DNA of 36,070 nt from Campylobacterota bacterium (lineage in GTDB: Bacteria; Campylobacterota; Campylobacteria; Campylobacterales; Sulfurovaceae): positions 1 through 36,070 of the forward strand of contig QKDN01000073.1 in assembly GCA_003252535.1 (NCBI GenBank), given 5' to 3'. The position numbers and the translations under genes were made by a program. Below, piece after piece: positions 1-6,596 of this stretch. Each line of letters opens with the position of its first letter. Position 1 is the stretch's first letter. The notes under the pieces are model-generated. The model made no database searches and was not told where the DNA came from. It was given only the letters and a program-made list of their open reading frames with translations.

Positions 1-246
1 CATTAGTACATACCACTCCATCCATACACCGTTAAAAAACGATTTAATTTTTGGAATGTTTTGCACACCGATATAAAGAGTCTGCTCCTTTTTATTATGA
101 TAGAATTTTGTTATAAATGAATACTCATACATCTCTTTACATATCGCCAATATTTGCTTGATCTCTTCATGATTTTTTTTGGAAAGATTGACCTTCACTG
201 TGTCATAATTCTTTTTTTGGACATATTTGATTTGGTTTAAAATTTC
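1..246 (-). pseudogene. In-frame continuation of the zinc-ribbon ORF
   Basis: Reading on from the TGA at 247-249 in the same frame gives 82 sense codons without a stop to the window edge. The translation looks protein-like (for example KKNYDTVKVNLSKKNHEEI and KEQTLYIGVQNIPKIK). There is no ATG with a ribosome binding site near its beginning; the first in-frame ATG is well inside. It is best read as the C-terminal part of the upstream ORF separated by one nonsense codon, and it runs off the window. A separate downstream gene using an alternative start is possible but less likely. Confidence 0.5.
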
Positions 247-660
247 TCAAAAAAGGGAATAGTTATCACCTAATAAAAGTGCAACTTCATCAAAAAAACC
301 GGTTGTATCAATGGATTCTGTGGTGAATTTTACTTTAATATTCTGATCTTTGAACCATTTTACAATCGGCAGATATCTTTCTTTATGCATCAAACTTTTC
401 GTATTGTGTATATCTATATCGTGTATCGAATTATTTTTTATGATGTCATTGTTCAAATTCTCTATTTTTGTTAGTTTGTTTTCGGTATCTTTGAGCTTGA
501 AATTGAGCTCATGATATCTTTTAAGTATATTCTTTAATACAGGAACCGTATCATATACAGTTACAATATATTCACATTTTGGGCATTTAGCTTTTTTGTT
601 TATGTGTTTGTTATCGACCTCTTGTGTATGATTGCAACCTTTACAAAGAAAAATAGCCAT
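247..660 (-). CDS. Zinc-ribbon protein, frame interrupted by TGA
   Basis: A 137-residue ORF with an N-terminal zinc ribbon: CKGC at about residues 6-9 and CPKC at about 26-29 form two CxxC knuckles. Residues 45-70 are charged and may form a short coiled coil. The start is supported by AAGGGG six bases before the ATG. The stop at 247-249 is a TGA, but the same frame then stays open to the window edge, so this is probably the first part of a longer protein, or a gene broken by a nonsense mutation. The DNA is very AT-rich compared with polA next door, which suggests acquired DNA. I do not recognise the family; the ribbon suggests nucleic-acid or protein binding, but function is unknown. Confidence 0.6.
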   Translation of the reverse strand: MAIFLCKGCNHTQEVDNKHINKKAKCPKCEYIVTVYDTVPVLKNILKRYHELNFKLKDTENKLTKIENLNNDIIKNNSIHDIDIHNTKSLMHKERYLPIVKWFKDQNIKVKFTTESIDTTGFFDEVALLLGDNYSLF

Positions 661-771
661 TTAAACCCCTTGCGGCTCAAGTAATAATTTCTGAAATTCA
701 GCAATAATCTTATCACAAATAAATCAGTTTTAACTTGTATTTATTCCAATATAAAAAACATTAGAGTTTCT

Positions 772-813
772 GTAGGCTGGAACAAATGGTGGGCTGGCAA
801 GCCCACCCTACGG
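772..813. repeat. REP-like palindrome, GGCA loop
   Basis: An 8-bp perfect stem, GGTGGGCT (788-795) and AGCCCACC (800-807), closes a GGCA loop and is followed by CTACGG. A GTAGG at 772-776 can pair with CCTAC at 807-811. The same design with other stem bases recurs at 9928-9951, 10010-10033, 31292-31315 and 31374-31397. Confidence 0.75.
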
Positions 814-836
814 ACGATTGGAATGTTGTTTTTTGT

Positions 837-926
837 GTAGGTCGGGGTGCTTGACCCCGACGCGTATGGGCATACAGCAGCCGTTGTGTTTGCAGGATAG
901 TGTCGGGATCGAGTATCCCGACCTAC
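837..926. repeat. Inverted pair of REP-like palindromes
   Basis: Two hairpins face each other. The left is GTAG followed by stem GTCGGGGT (841-848) and ACCCCGAC (854-861). The right is stem GTCGGGAT (902-909) and ATCCCGAC (915-922) followed by CTAC (923-926). The GTAG and CTAC tetranucleotides lie on the outer sides, as in a BIME-type REP pair. The block lies downstream of the polA 3' end. Together with the palindrome at 772-813 it fills the non-coding stretch 661-973, in which I see no gene. Confidence 0.7.
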
Positions 927-973
927 GGATGTGGTGCATATTCTGCCCACCCCGCACACCAAACAACCCAAAA

Positions 974-3661
974 CTACTTCAGCTCTCCCCAGTTGTCGCC
1001 GACGCTGACGGAGCACTCCAACGGTACGCCGAGCTCGACGATGTTCTCCATGATCTCCCTGAGCCTGATCCTGGCAGCTTCTACTGCATCCTCCCTCACT
1101 TCGAAGATGAGTTCATCGTGTATCTGGAGGAGCATCGTGACGCCGTCTATGGCGGCCCGGTTGATCTCGAGCATCGCCATCTTGATGAGGTCTGCTGCGG
1201 TACCCTGGAAGATAGTGTTGACCGATTCCCTCTGGAACGCTGCCTTTTGCATCGCGTTGGCGCTCTCGTAGTCGAATATCCTGCGCCTGCCGCTGATCGT
1301 CTCGACATACCCCTGTATCCTGGCCCTCTCCTGTACCTCTTCGAGGAAGCGTTTGACGGTAGGGAACGAGGCGAAGTAACTCTCTATGATGCTCTTGGCC
1401 TCGGCTGTGGTGATCCCGAGCTCGTCGGAGAGCTTACGGCTCCCCATGCCGTAGAGGAGGCCGAAGTTGACCGATTTGGCGAAGTTCCTCTTCTCCCTGG
1501 CCTGCTCTTCACCGAAGAGCTTCGTAGCGGTGGCAAGGTGGATGTCATGCCCCTCTTTGAAGGCCTGGATGAGTACGGCATCGCCGCTGTAGTGCGCCAG
1601 CAGACGCAGCTCGATCTGCGAGTAGTCGATGCTCATGAGCTTGTGACCCTCTTTGGCGATGAAGGCTTCGCGGACGCTCCGTCCGAGCTCCGTCCTGACA
1701 GGGATGTTCTGGAGGTTGGGGTCCTTGGAGCTGAGTCTCCCCGTGGCGGTGCCCGTCTGGAGGAAGGAGGTGTAGATACGGCTGTGTTCGTCGTGTTTGG
1801 CGAGCTTGAGCAGCGGAGTGATGTAGGTCGAGAGTATCTTCTGGTGGGCGCGGTACTCGAGTATCCTGTCGATGACAGGGTGCTCGTGGGCGAGGGAGGT
1901 GAGGACGCTCTCGTCGGTGCTGTAGCCGCTCTTGGTCTTCTTGCCCCCTTTGAGCCCCAGGGTCTCGAAGAGGATGACACCCAGCTGCTGCGTCGATTTG
2001 ATATTGAACTGTGTCCCGGCGAGCTCGTATATCTCTGCCGTGAGGGACTCGAGGGTATGGGAGAGGGTGTGTTCGAGCTCCTTGAGCCTTTTCTGGTCGA
2101 CCTTGATCCCCACGCTCTCCATCCCGATGAGGGTATTGATAAAGGGGTATTCGATTCGGTGCGCTTCGTCGATCAGGTGTTCGAATCCCTGCTCCCGGAT
2201 CGTTTTGCTCAGAGAGAGGTAGAGGAGCCGTGTCATCCATGCGTCCTCAGCGGCGTAGAACGATGCTTCGCCGATATCGACGCACGAGAAATCCTCACCT
2301 TTTTTGACCAGTGCGCTGAAGGGCTTCATCTCGTAGTTGAAGTAGCGTTTGGCGAGGGTGTCAAGCCCCACTTTGTGCCCGGGATTGATGAGCCATGCGA
2401 GGATCATCGTGTCTCCTTCGGGGATAAGCGGCTCGAAACCGTAGCGGTTGTAGAGGAGAGAGAGGTCGAACTTGAGGTTCTGCCCGACTATTTTGGCGGC
2501 AAAGAGCTGCCTGATGGCATAGAGCGCATCGGCAAGGGAGACCTGATCGCCGACACCCAGGTAACTGTGGGCTACAGGGACATAGTAGGCCTTATCATTG
2601 GCGAGGGCGAAGCTGAACCCCACCATATCGGCGCTCCTGGTATCGAGTCCCGTCGTCTCGGTATCGAACGCCACGAGGGTCTCCGGGGTGATCTCCCCGA
2701 CTATACCGAAGAGTTTCTCGCGTGTATCGAGGGTGACCGCTTCGAATGTCAGTGTTGCGGCAGCCGGTGCAGGTTTCGAGGCTGGGGCGATCTTCTTGCT
2801 CTCATCACCGTTGAGGGCTTTTTTGAGCGCCTGGCGCATCTCGTAGCGTTCGAACTCCTCTGCGAGACAGCGGAGATAGTTCTTCTCCTCGAACCTGAAA
2901 CGTTCGAAATCGATATCGTCATAGACATCGCTCCTCATCGTCACCAGTTCGCGTGACATAAAGGCGGAATCCTTGTATTCGAGGAGGAGGTTCTGTATCC
3001 TTGGTGTTCCTGCCTTGTCGATATTGTCATAGAGATTTTCGAGGGTGCCGAACTCGTTGATGAGTTTGGCGGCTCCTTTGATCCCGATCCCTTTGACGCC
3101 GGGGATATTGTCCGAGGTATCGCCGACGATAGCCTGGAAGTTGGTGAAGTCTGTGGGGCGCACGCCGAACTTCGCTATACACTCCTCCTCGGTGACATCA
3201 TGCTTCTTGACCGTATCGACCATGACCACTTTACCGTCGTCGATGAGCTGGTAGAGGTCCTTGTCGTGTGAAACGATCCGTACTTTCATCCCCTTCTCTT
3301 TGGCGAGCCTGGTGACAGTGGTGATGATATCATCGGCTTCGTAGAGATCCTCGCTGAGGTTGGCAAAACCCATCTTCTCGATCCACTCGATGGCGATCGG
3401 GAGCTGTTTGACAAGGTCTTCGGGCGCGGGTGGACGGTGCGCCTTGTATTCGCTGAAAAGATCGTTGCGGAAGGTCTTCCCCTTGCTGTCGAGCGCGAAG
3501 ACGATATAGTCGGTGGAGTGGTCGCGGTGGAGGTTGTCGATGAGGTTGATGAATCCCGTCAGCAGCCCTGTGGGGAAACCTTCGGAGTTCTTCAGCGGCG
3601 GGAGGGCGAAGTAGGAGCGGAAGAAAAATCCGAACGTATCGATGATGGTAACTGTTTTCAT
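974..3661 (-). CDS. polA: DNA polymerase I
   Basis: Full-length family A polymerase (895 aa) for Okazaki fragment processing and gap repair. Residues 1 to about 290 are the 5'-nuclease, with a helix-hairpin-helix stretch around GDTSDNIPGVKGIG. About 320-490 is a 3'-5' exonuclease that appears catalytically intact: FDTETTGL (Exo I, D near 331), GQNLKFD (Exo II) and YAAEDAW (Exo III). The polymerase domain fills the rest, with motif A DYSQIELR near 675, motif B KSVNFGLLYG, and motif C HDE near 848. AAGGAATCC precedes the ATG. The gene stands alone, divergent from the membrane-protein pair, and its leader holds an 11-bp inverted repeat. A long open frame on the opposite strand (818-2956) is a codon-bias shadow. 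Confidence 0.98.
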   Translation of the reverse strand: MKTVTIIDTFGFFFRSYFALPPLKNSEGFPTGLLTGFINLIDNLHRDHSTDYIVFALDSKGKTFRNDLFSEYKAHRPPAPEDLVKQLPIAIEWIEKMGFANLSEDLYEADDIITTVTRLAKEKGMKVRIVSHDKDLYQLIDDGKVVMVDTVKKHDVTEEECIAKFGVRPTDFTNFQAIVGDTSDNIPGVKGIGIKGAAKLINEFGTLENLYDNIDKAGTPRIQNLLLEYKDSAFMSRELVTMRSDVYDDIDFERFRFEEKNYLRCLAEEFERYEMRQALKKALNGDESKKIAPASKPAPAAATLTFEAVTLDTREKLFGIVGEITPETLVAFDTETTGLDTRSADMVGFSFALANDKAYYVPVAHSYLGVGDQVSLADALYAIRQLFAAKIVGQNLKFDLSLLYNRYGFEPLIPEGDTMILAWLINPGHKVGLDTLAKRYFNYEMKPFSALVKKGEDFSCVDIGEASFYAAEDAWMTRLLYLSLSKTIREQGFEHLIDEAHRIEYPFINTLIGMESVGIKVDQKRLKELEHTLSHTLESLTAEIYELAGTQFNIKSTQQLGVILFETLGLKGGKKTKSGYSTDESVLTSLAHEHPVIDRILEYRAHQKILSTYITPLLKLAKHDEHSRIYTSFLQTGTATGRLSSKDPNLQNIPVRTELGRSVREAFIAKEGHKLMSIDYSQIELRLLAHYSGDAVLIQAFKEGHDIHLATATKLFGEEQAREKRNFAKSVNFGLLYGMGSRKLSDELGITTAEAKSIIESYFASFPTVKRFLEEVQERARIQGYVETISGRRRIFDYESANAMQKAAFQRESVNTIFQGTAADLIKMAMLEINRAAIDGVTMLLQIHDELIFEVREDAVEAARIRLREIMENIVELGVPLECSVSVGDNWGELK

Positions 3662-3673
3662 AGGATTCCTTGG

Positions 3674-3703
3674 CCCAAATGTTTGTAATTCGAAACATTT
3701 GGG
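3674..3703. promoter_or_regulatory. 11-bp dyad upstream of polA
   Basis: CCCAAATGTTT (3674-3684) and AAACATTTGGG (3693-3703) form a perfect 11-bp inverted repeat around an 8-base spacer. It begins 13 bases upstream of the polA start codon, directly before its ribosome binding site. It could be an operator or a hairpin in the polA 5' leader. Confidence 0.6.
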
Positions 3704-3747
3704 ATATTATAAATATAATTGACATAATTTGTTCAAATATTCTTTTT

Positions 3748-3777
3748 AAACAATTTTATTTCGATAAAATTATACAC
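3748..3777 (+). promoter_or_regulatory. Putative promoter block, copy 1
   Basis: AAACAATTTT (3748-3757) is followed by a 19-base block beginning TTTCGATAAAATTATA (3759-3777) with a -10-like TTATAC. An equivalent pair of blocks (AAACAATTTT at 4323-4332 and a 15/19 match at 4344-4362) lies upstream of the paralogous gene, at a similar distance from its start. Promoter function is inferred from position and conservation. Confidence 0.45.
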
Positions 3778-3808
3778 TAACAAAATAAACCGTTAAAAAG
3801 GCTTATTC

Positions 3809-4243
3809 ATGTCCACAGGCAATCAATTCCAGAAAGATGCATATTTCGTCCAGGCCGGGGAAGCGCTTGCCGAACAGAAAAAGAAAGAGCGTGAACGTCT
3901 GGAGCGCAAGAGGAAAAAAGAGAACCCGACGGCACATGAATACCTTTTCGAGAAGCGGAGCGTCTCGGACCTGCCGCTGCCCGCGGCAGACAGCGATGTC
4001 GCCATCGGGCTCTATATCCTCTTCGTACCTTATATCACAGGACTTCTCTTTTTGTATTTTCATCTCTTCGGGATGGATTTCGGGAGGATGTATGCCCTGC
4101 GGGAGCAGCACTCGTTCATACTGATCTGGCTGATAGGGTATGAGGTGGTCGCAGGACTGGCTTTGGCGTGGATATTCAAATCGATCCTTTTCAGCCTCTT
4201 CAGGTCACAGCCGGAGGTGCAGAAAAACAGGCACGGTCATTAG
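3809..4243 (+). CDS. Small two-TM membrane protein, copy 1 of tandem pair
   Basis: 144 aa, unrecognised family. Residues 1-40 are a highly charged, probably coiled-coil cytoplasmic segment (QKKKERERLERKRKK). A conserved patch EYLFEKRSVSDLP follows at about 44-56. Two hydrophobic helices come next: about 64-86 (YITGLLFLYFHLF) and about 101-125 (ILIWLIGYEVVAGLALAWIF). The connecting loop carries MDFGRMYALREQH. AAGG lies eight bases before the ATG. The next gene (4397-4840) is a clear paralogue with the same layout. The upstream region has an AT-rich promoter-like block at 3759-3777 that is shared with the second copy. Likely an inner-membrane protein; function unknown. Confidence 0.85.
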   Translation: MSTGNQFQKDAYFVQAGEALAEQKKKERERLERKRKKENPTAHEYLFEKRSVSDLPLPAADSDVAIGLYILFVPYITGLLFLYFHLFGMDFGRMYALREQHSFILIWLIGYEVVAGLALAWIFKSILFSLFRSQPEVQKNRHGH

Positions 4244-4245
4244 TT

Positions 4246-4307
4246 TCATATCTTATGATGTCATATCTTTGAAATGTTGTCATATCTATAACATTCCTAT
4301 CATATTT
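4246..4307. repeat. Direct repeats of TCATATCT
   Basis: TCATATCT occurs at 4246-4253, 4261-4268 and 4280-4287, with a one-base variant TCATATTT at 4300-4307. The steps are 15, 19 and 20 bases. The array sits just after the first membrane-protein gene and upstream of the promoter-like block of the second. It may be a cluster of binding sites or a product of AT-rich sequence. Confidence 0.4.
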
Positions 4308-4343
4308 TCTCTACATTTTTCAAAACAATTTTCTATAAAACTA

Positions 4344-4362
4344 TTTCGCTAGAATTATATAT
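4344..4362 (+). promoter_or_regulatory. Putative promoter block, copy 2
   Basis: Matches the block upstream of the first membrane-protein gene at 15 of 19 positions and contains the -10-like TTATAT. It ends 34 bases before the ATG at 4397; the first copy ends 31 bases before its ATG. Confidence 0.4.
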
Positions 4363-4396
4363 AAAAAATAATCCCGATAACAAAGAAGATTGATCA

Positions 4397-4840
4397 ATGT
4401 CCCTACGCAAAAAATTCGAGAACGATCCATATTTTATAGAAGCTGTCGCTACTGTAGAGCAAAGGATGCAGGAGGAGAAGGAGCGTAAAGAGCGTTTGCG
4501 TAAATTTGAGCGGCCGACGACGAGAGAGTATCTCTTTCAGAGGCGCAGTCTCTCCGATCTCCCTTTCATCCCCGATGCCAACAGTGACCTTGCTATCGCG
4601 GCCTATATCGTACTCATCCCGTACATCACGGGGATACTGTTCCTCTATTTTCATCTTTTTCATATGGATTTCGAGAGGATGTATGACCTGAGGCACCAGC
4701 ACTCGTTCATGCTGATCTGGCTGATAGGGTATGAGGTCGTCGCTGCGATAGCGTTGACGTGGATATTCAAATCGATCATTATGACACTGTTCAATTCAAG
4801 ACCCAGGTCAGAATCTTCCCACAAAAGAGGAAAGCACTAG
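4397..4840 (+). CDS. Small two-TM membrane protein, copy 2 of tandem pair
   Basis: 147 aa, paralogue of the preceding gene. The N-terminal half is charged and diverged (EEKERKERLRKFERP), while the patch EYLFQRRSLSDLP and both membrane helices are nearly unchanged (IPYITGILFLYFHLF; MLIWLIGYEVVAAIALTWIF). The loop MDFERMYDLRHQHSF also matches. The divergence pattern suggests constraint on the membrane region and the loop, with freedom in the cytoplasmic tail. The ribosome binding site is weak (AAGAAG). The gene ends 3 bases from the convergent thiS stop, leaving no space for a separate terminator. Function unknown; the two products could form a hetero-oligomer. Confidence 0.85.
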   Translation: MSLRKKFENDPYFIEAVATVEQRMQEEKERKERLRKFERPTTREYLFQRRSLSDLPFIPDANSDLAIAAYIVLIPYITGILFLYFHLFHMDFERMYDLRHQHSFMLIWLIGYEVVAAIALTWIFKSIIMTLFNSRPRSESSHKRGKH

Positions 4841-4843
4841 GTA

Positions 4844-5044
4844 TCACCCGCCCCCGACGAAGTGGAGCATCTCGACGCGGTCGCCCTCGTTGAGCGTATG
4901 CATATCCCAAGCCTCTTTCTTGACCACCTCCATATTGACGGCGATCGCCATCACCTTGACCTTGATCCCAAGGTCCTCTATGATCTGGGCGAGGGTGATC
5001 CCCTTGCCGTACTCTTTTGTCTCTCCGTTGACCGTGATAATCAT
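4844..5044 (-). CDS. thiS: Sulfur carrier protein ThiS
   Basis: 66-aa ubiquitin-fold sulfur carrier for the thiazole moiety of thiamine. It begins MIITVNGE and ends HFVGGG; the terminal Gly-Gly is adenylated and thiocarboxylated in the ThiS family. The size fits ThiS, and MoaD is normally longer. Its start overlaps the stop of the ankyrin gene by 4 bases (ATGA), so translation is probably coupled and this is the last gene of the operon running from 7806. No thiG, thiF or thiH lies in the window, so the partners must be encoded elsewhere. Confidence 0.9.
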   Translation of the reverse strand: MIITVNGETKEYGKGITLAQIIEDLGIKVKVMAIAVNMEVVKKEAWDMHTLNEGDRVEMLHFVGGG

Positions 5045-5607
5045 TTGGACTCCTTTTCTTCTGATCCGCAGGGAAATTTCGTATAGAGAAGTAATAAACT
5101 GGATACCCCTAAATTCCGCTTAGCGAAGGCCATCTGGCAGGCGGTATGGCCGTTTTGGTTACGCAAATCCACACTTGCGCCGTTATCGAGCATGAACTGC
5201 ACCAGCTTTGTATCGCCTGTGTAGGCTGCCTGATGGAGCGGCGTGATACCGAAGTTGTTCATGATATCCATATCGGCTTCATGGATGATCAGGTAGATCG
5301 CTGTTTCCCTGAGGTTCTGCGCGATTGCATAGTGGAGGGGTGTCTGGCCGTTGCCGTCCTGCACATCGACATCGGCGCCGTTCTCTACGAGTAGCTTCAC
5401 CGTATCGGGCTGCCTGAGCTTCACCGCGATATGGAGCGGCGCGATCCCTGCTTTGGACGGGGATTCTATGAGGTCATGGTCGCTTTTCACAAGCTCTTTG
5501 ATGCGTGTGACATTGCCGTCGTAGATGGCATGGTGGAGCGGTGTCCAGCCGTTGTCCTCGGCGGACAGGGAAAGGAGAATGGCGAGTAGAATGAATAATA
5601 TTCTCAT
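5041..5607 (-). CDS. Exported ankyrin-repeat protein
   Basis: 188 aa. Residues 1-16 (MRILFILLAILLSLSA) look like a Sec signal peptide. About five ankyrin repeats follow, recognisable by GWTPLHHA, GIAPLHIA, GQTPLHYA, GITPLHQA and the degenerate GHTACQMA. A short basic/acidic tail ends the protein. Ankyrin repeats mediate protein-protein contacts, here presumably in the periplasm; the partner is unknown. The ORF overlaps both its neighbours by 4 bases (MidA upstream, thiS downstream). Confidence 0.88.
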   Translation of the reverse strand: MRILFILLAILLSLSAEDNGWTPLHHAIYDGNVTRIKELVKSDHDLIESPSKAGIAPLHIAVKLRQPDTVKLLVENGADVDVQDGNGQTPLHYAIAQNLRETAIYLIIHEADMDIMNNFGITPLHQAAYTGDTKLVQFMLDNGASVDLRNQNGHTACQMAFAKRNLGVSSLLLLYTKFPCGSEEKESK

Positions 5608-6596
5608 GACCGTCTGCTCAGGTGGATCATCTTGAACTTGTCCCCCATCATCGTGGGGGCGATGAGGGTCTTGATCTTGTCGGCTTCGCGCATATAGACT
5701 GTCTGCGTCGTGGTGCGGGCGAACGATTCGAGCATATCGATCAGACCGAAGCGGATCAGGGCTCTGGCCTGCGTCTCGTAGTGGGCGAGGGTGAAGCCCG
5801 CTTCGGCGAAGGCATCGGCGACATGCTCGAAGTTGACATCGTAGGTGATATCGCTCTGAGCGAACTCTTCGCCCAGCTTCACCTCCTCGTCGAAGAGGGG
5901 AAAGGTCTCGTGCTTCTTGTAGATACGTACCGAGAAGTCGTTACGGACATAGTTCTCCCCGTAGTCGAATGTCACGAAATCACAGTTGGGGAGAGCTGCT
6001 GCCATCTCGAGGGCGAACTCTTCGTACCCGACGGCGATCTCACCTTTGACCTGCCGGTACTTCGCGGCCTTCTCCAGGAGCGCGGCGGGGGCATCGACCC
6101 ACGCTACCGTATGGTCGGTGACCTTCGCTATCGCACCGTCCTTGAGCAGCTCGCAGGGGAATGCGTCGAATATCTCGTTGGCGACGACAAAGGCGAATCG
6201 GGGGTTCAGCTCCCCGAGCGATGAGACGATCTCTACGCTCACATCGTCTCCGAACCGTCCGGCGATATACTCCCTCTGCGCCTTCTGCACCTCGGGCTGG
6301 CGCTCTACGATAGCGAACTTCATTTCACCGATGAGCGATGGGTCGCAGGTGTAGAGCCACTGGATCATATCGCAGATGAGATACCCCTGGTGGGCTCCTA
6401 TCTCGACGAGCATCGTATCACGCGGGTATTTTCCCGACCTGATCCCCTCATAGAGGTAGTTGGCGATAGAGCCGCCGAAGAACGCCGATGTGCTGACGGC
6501 GGTATAGAAGTCTCCCCCTTTGCCAATCGCGCCGAACTTTTTGTAGTAGCCCTCCTCGCCGTAGAGCCATTCGTTCATATAGCCGCTAAAGTACAT
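5604..6596 (-). CDS. MidA-family SAM-dependent methyltransferase
   Basis: 330 aa. The N-terminal region GKGGDFYTAVSTSAFFGG and the SAM-binding stretch MLVEIGAHQGYLICD are typical of the MidA/NDUFAF7 family (DUF185). FAFVVANEIFDAFPCELL matches the second conserved block, and FDYGENY matches the family's later motif. The mitochondrial relative NDUFAF7 methylates an arginine in a complex I subunit; the bacterial substrate is not established. It starts inside the end of the TolC-like gene (11-base overlap) and overlaps the ankyrin gene by 4 bases, so all four genes are probably one transcript. Confidence 0.88.
   Translation of the reverse strand: MYFSGYMNEWLYGEEGYYKKFGAIGKGGDFYTAVSTSAFFGGSIANYLYEGIRSGKYPRDTMLVEIGAHQGYLICDMIQWLYTCDPSLIGEMKFAIVERQPEVQKAQREYIAGRFGDDVSVEIVSSLGELNPRFAFVVANEIFDAFPCELLKDGAIAKVTDHTVAWVDAPAALLEKAAKYRQVKGEIAVGYEEFALEMAAALPNCDFVTFDYGENYVRNDFSVRIYKKHETFPLFDEEVKLGEEFAQSDITYDVNFEHVADAFAEAGFTLAHYETQARALIRFGLIDMLESFARTTTQTVYMREADKIKTLIAPTMMGDKFKMIHLSRRS

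Noticed and set aside
247-260. Programmed frameshift at the T6 run before the TGA
   Set aside because: The downstream open frame is the same frame as the upstream ORF, so a shift is not needed and would lose it.
741-1016. A short minus-strand frame over the palindrome block; similar frames at 9750-10028 and 31345-32112
   Set aside because: The translations (for example RWQAHPT) come from the REP-like hairpins themselves and repeat wherever those occur.
818-2956. A 712-codon open frame on the plus strand opposite polA
   Set aside because: Its composition (Glu, Asp, Leu, Arg and Gly heavy, no domain) is that of an antisense shadow of a GC-biased gene, while polA has all expected motifs.
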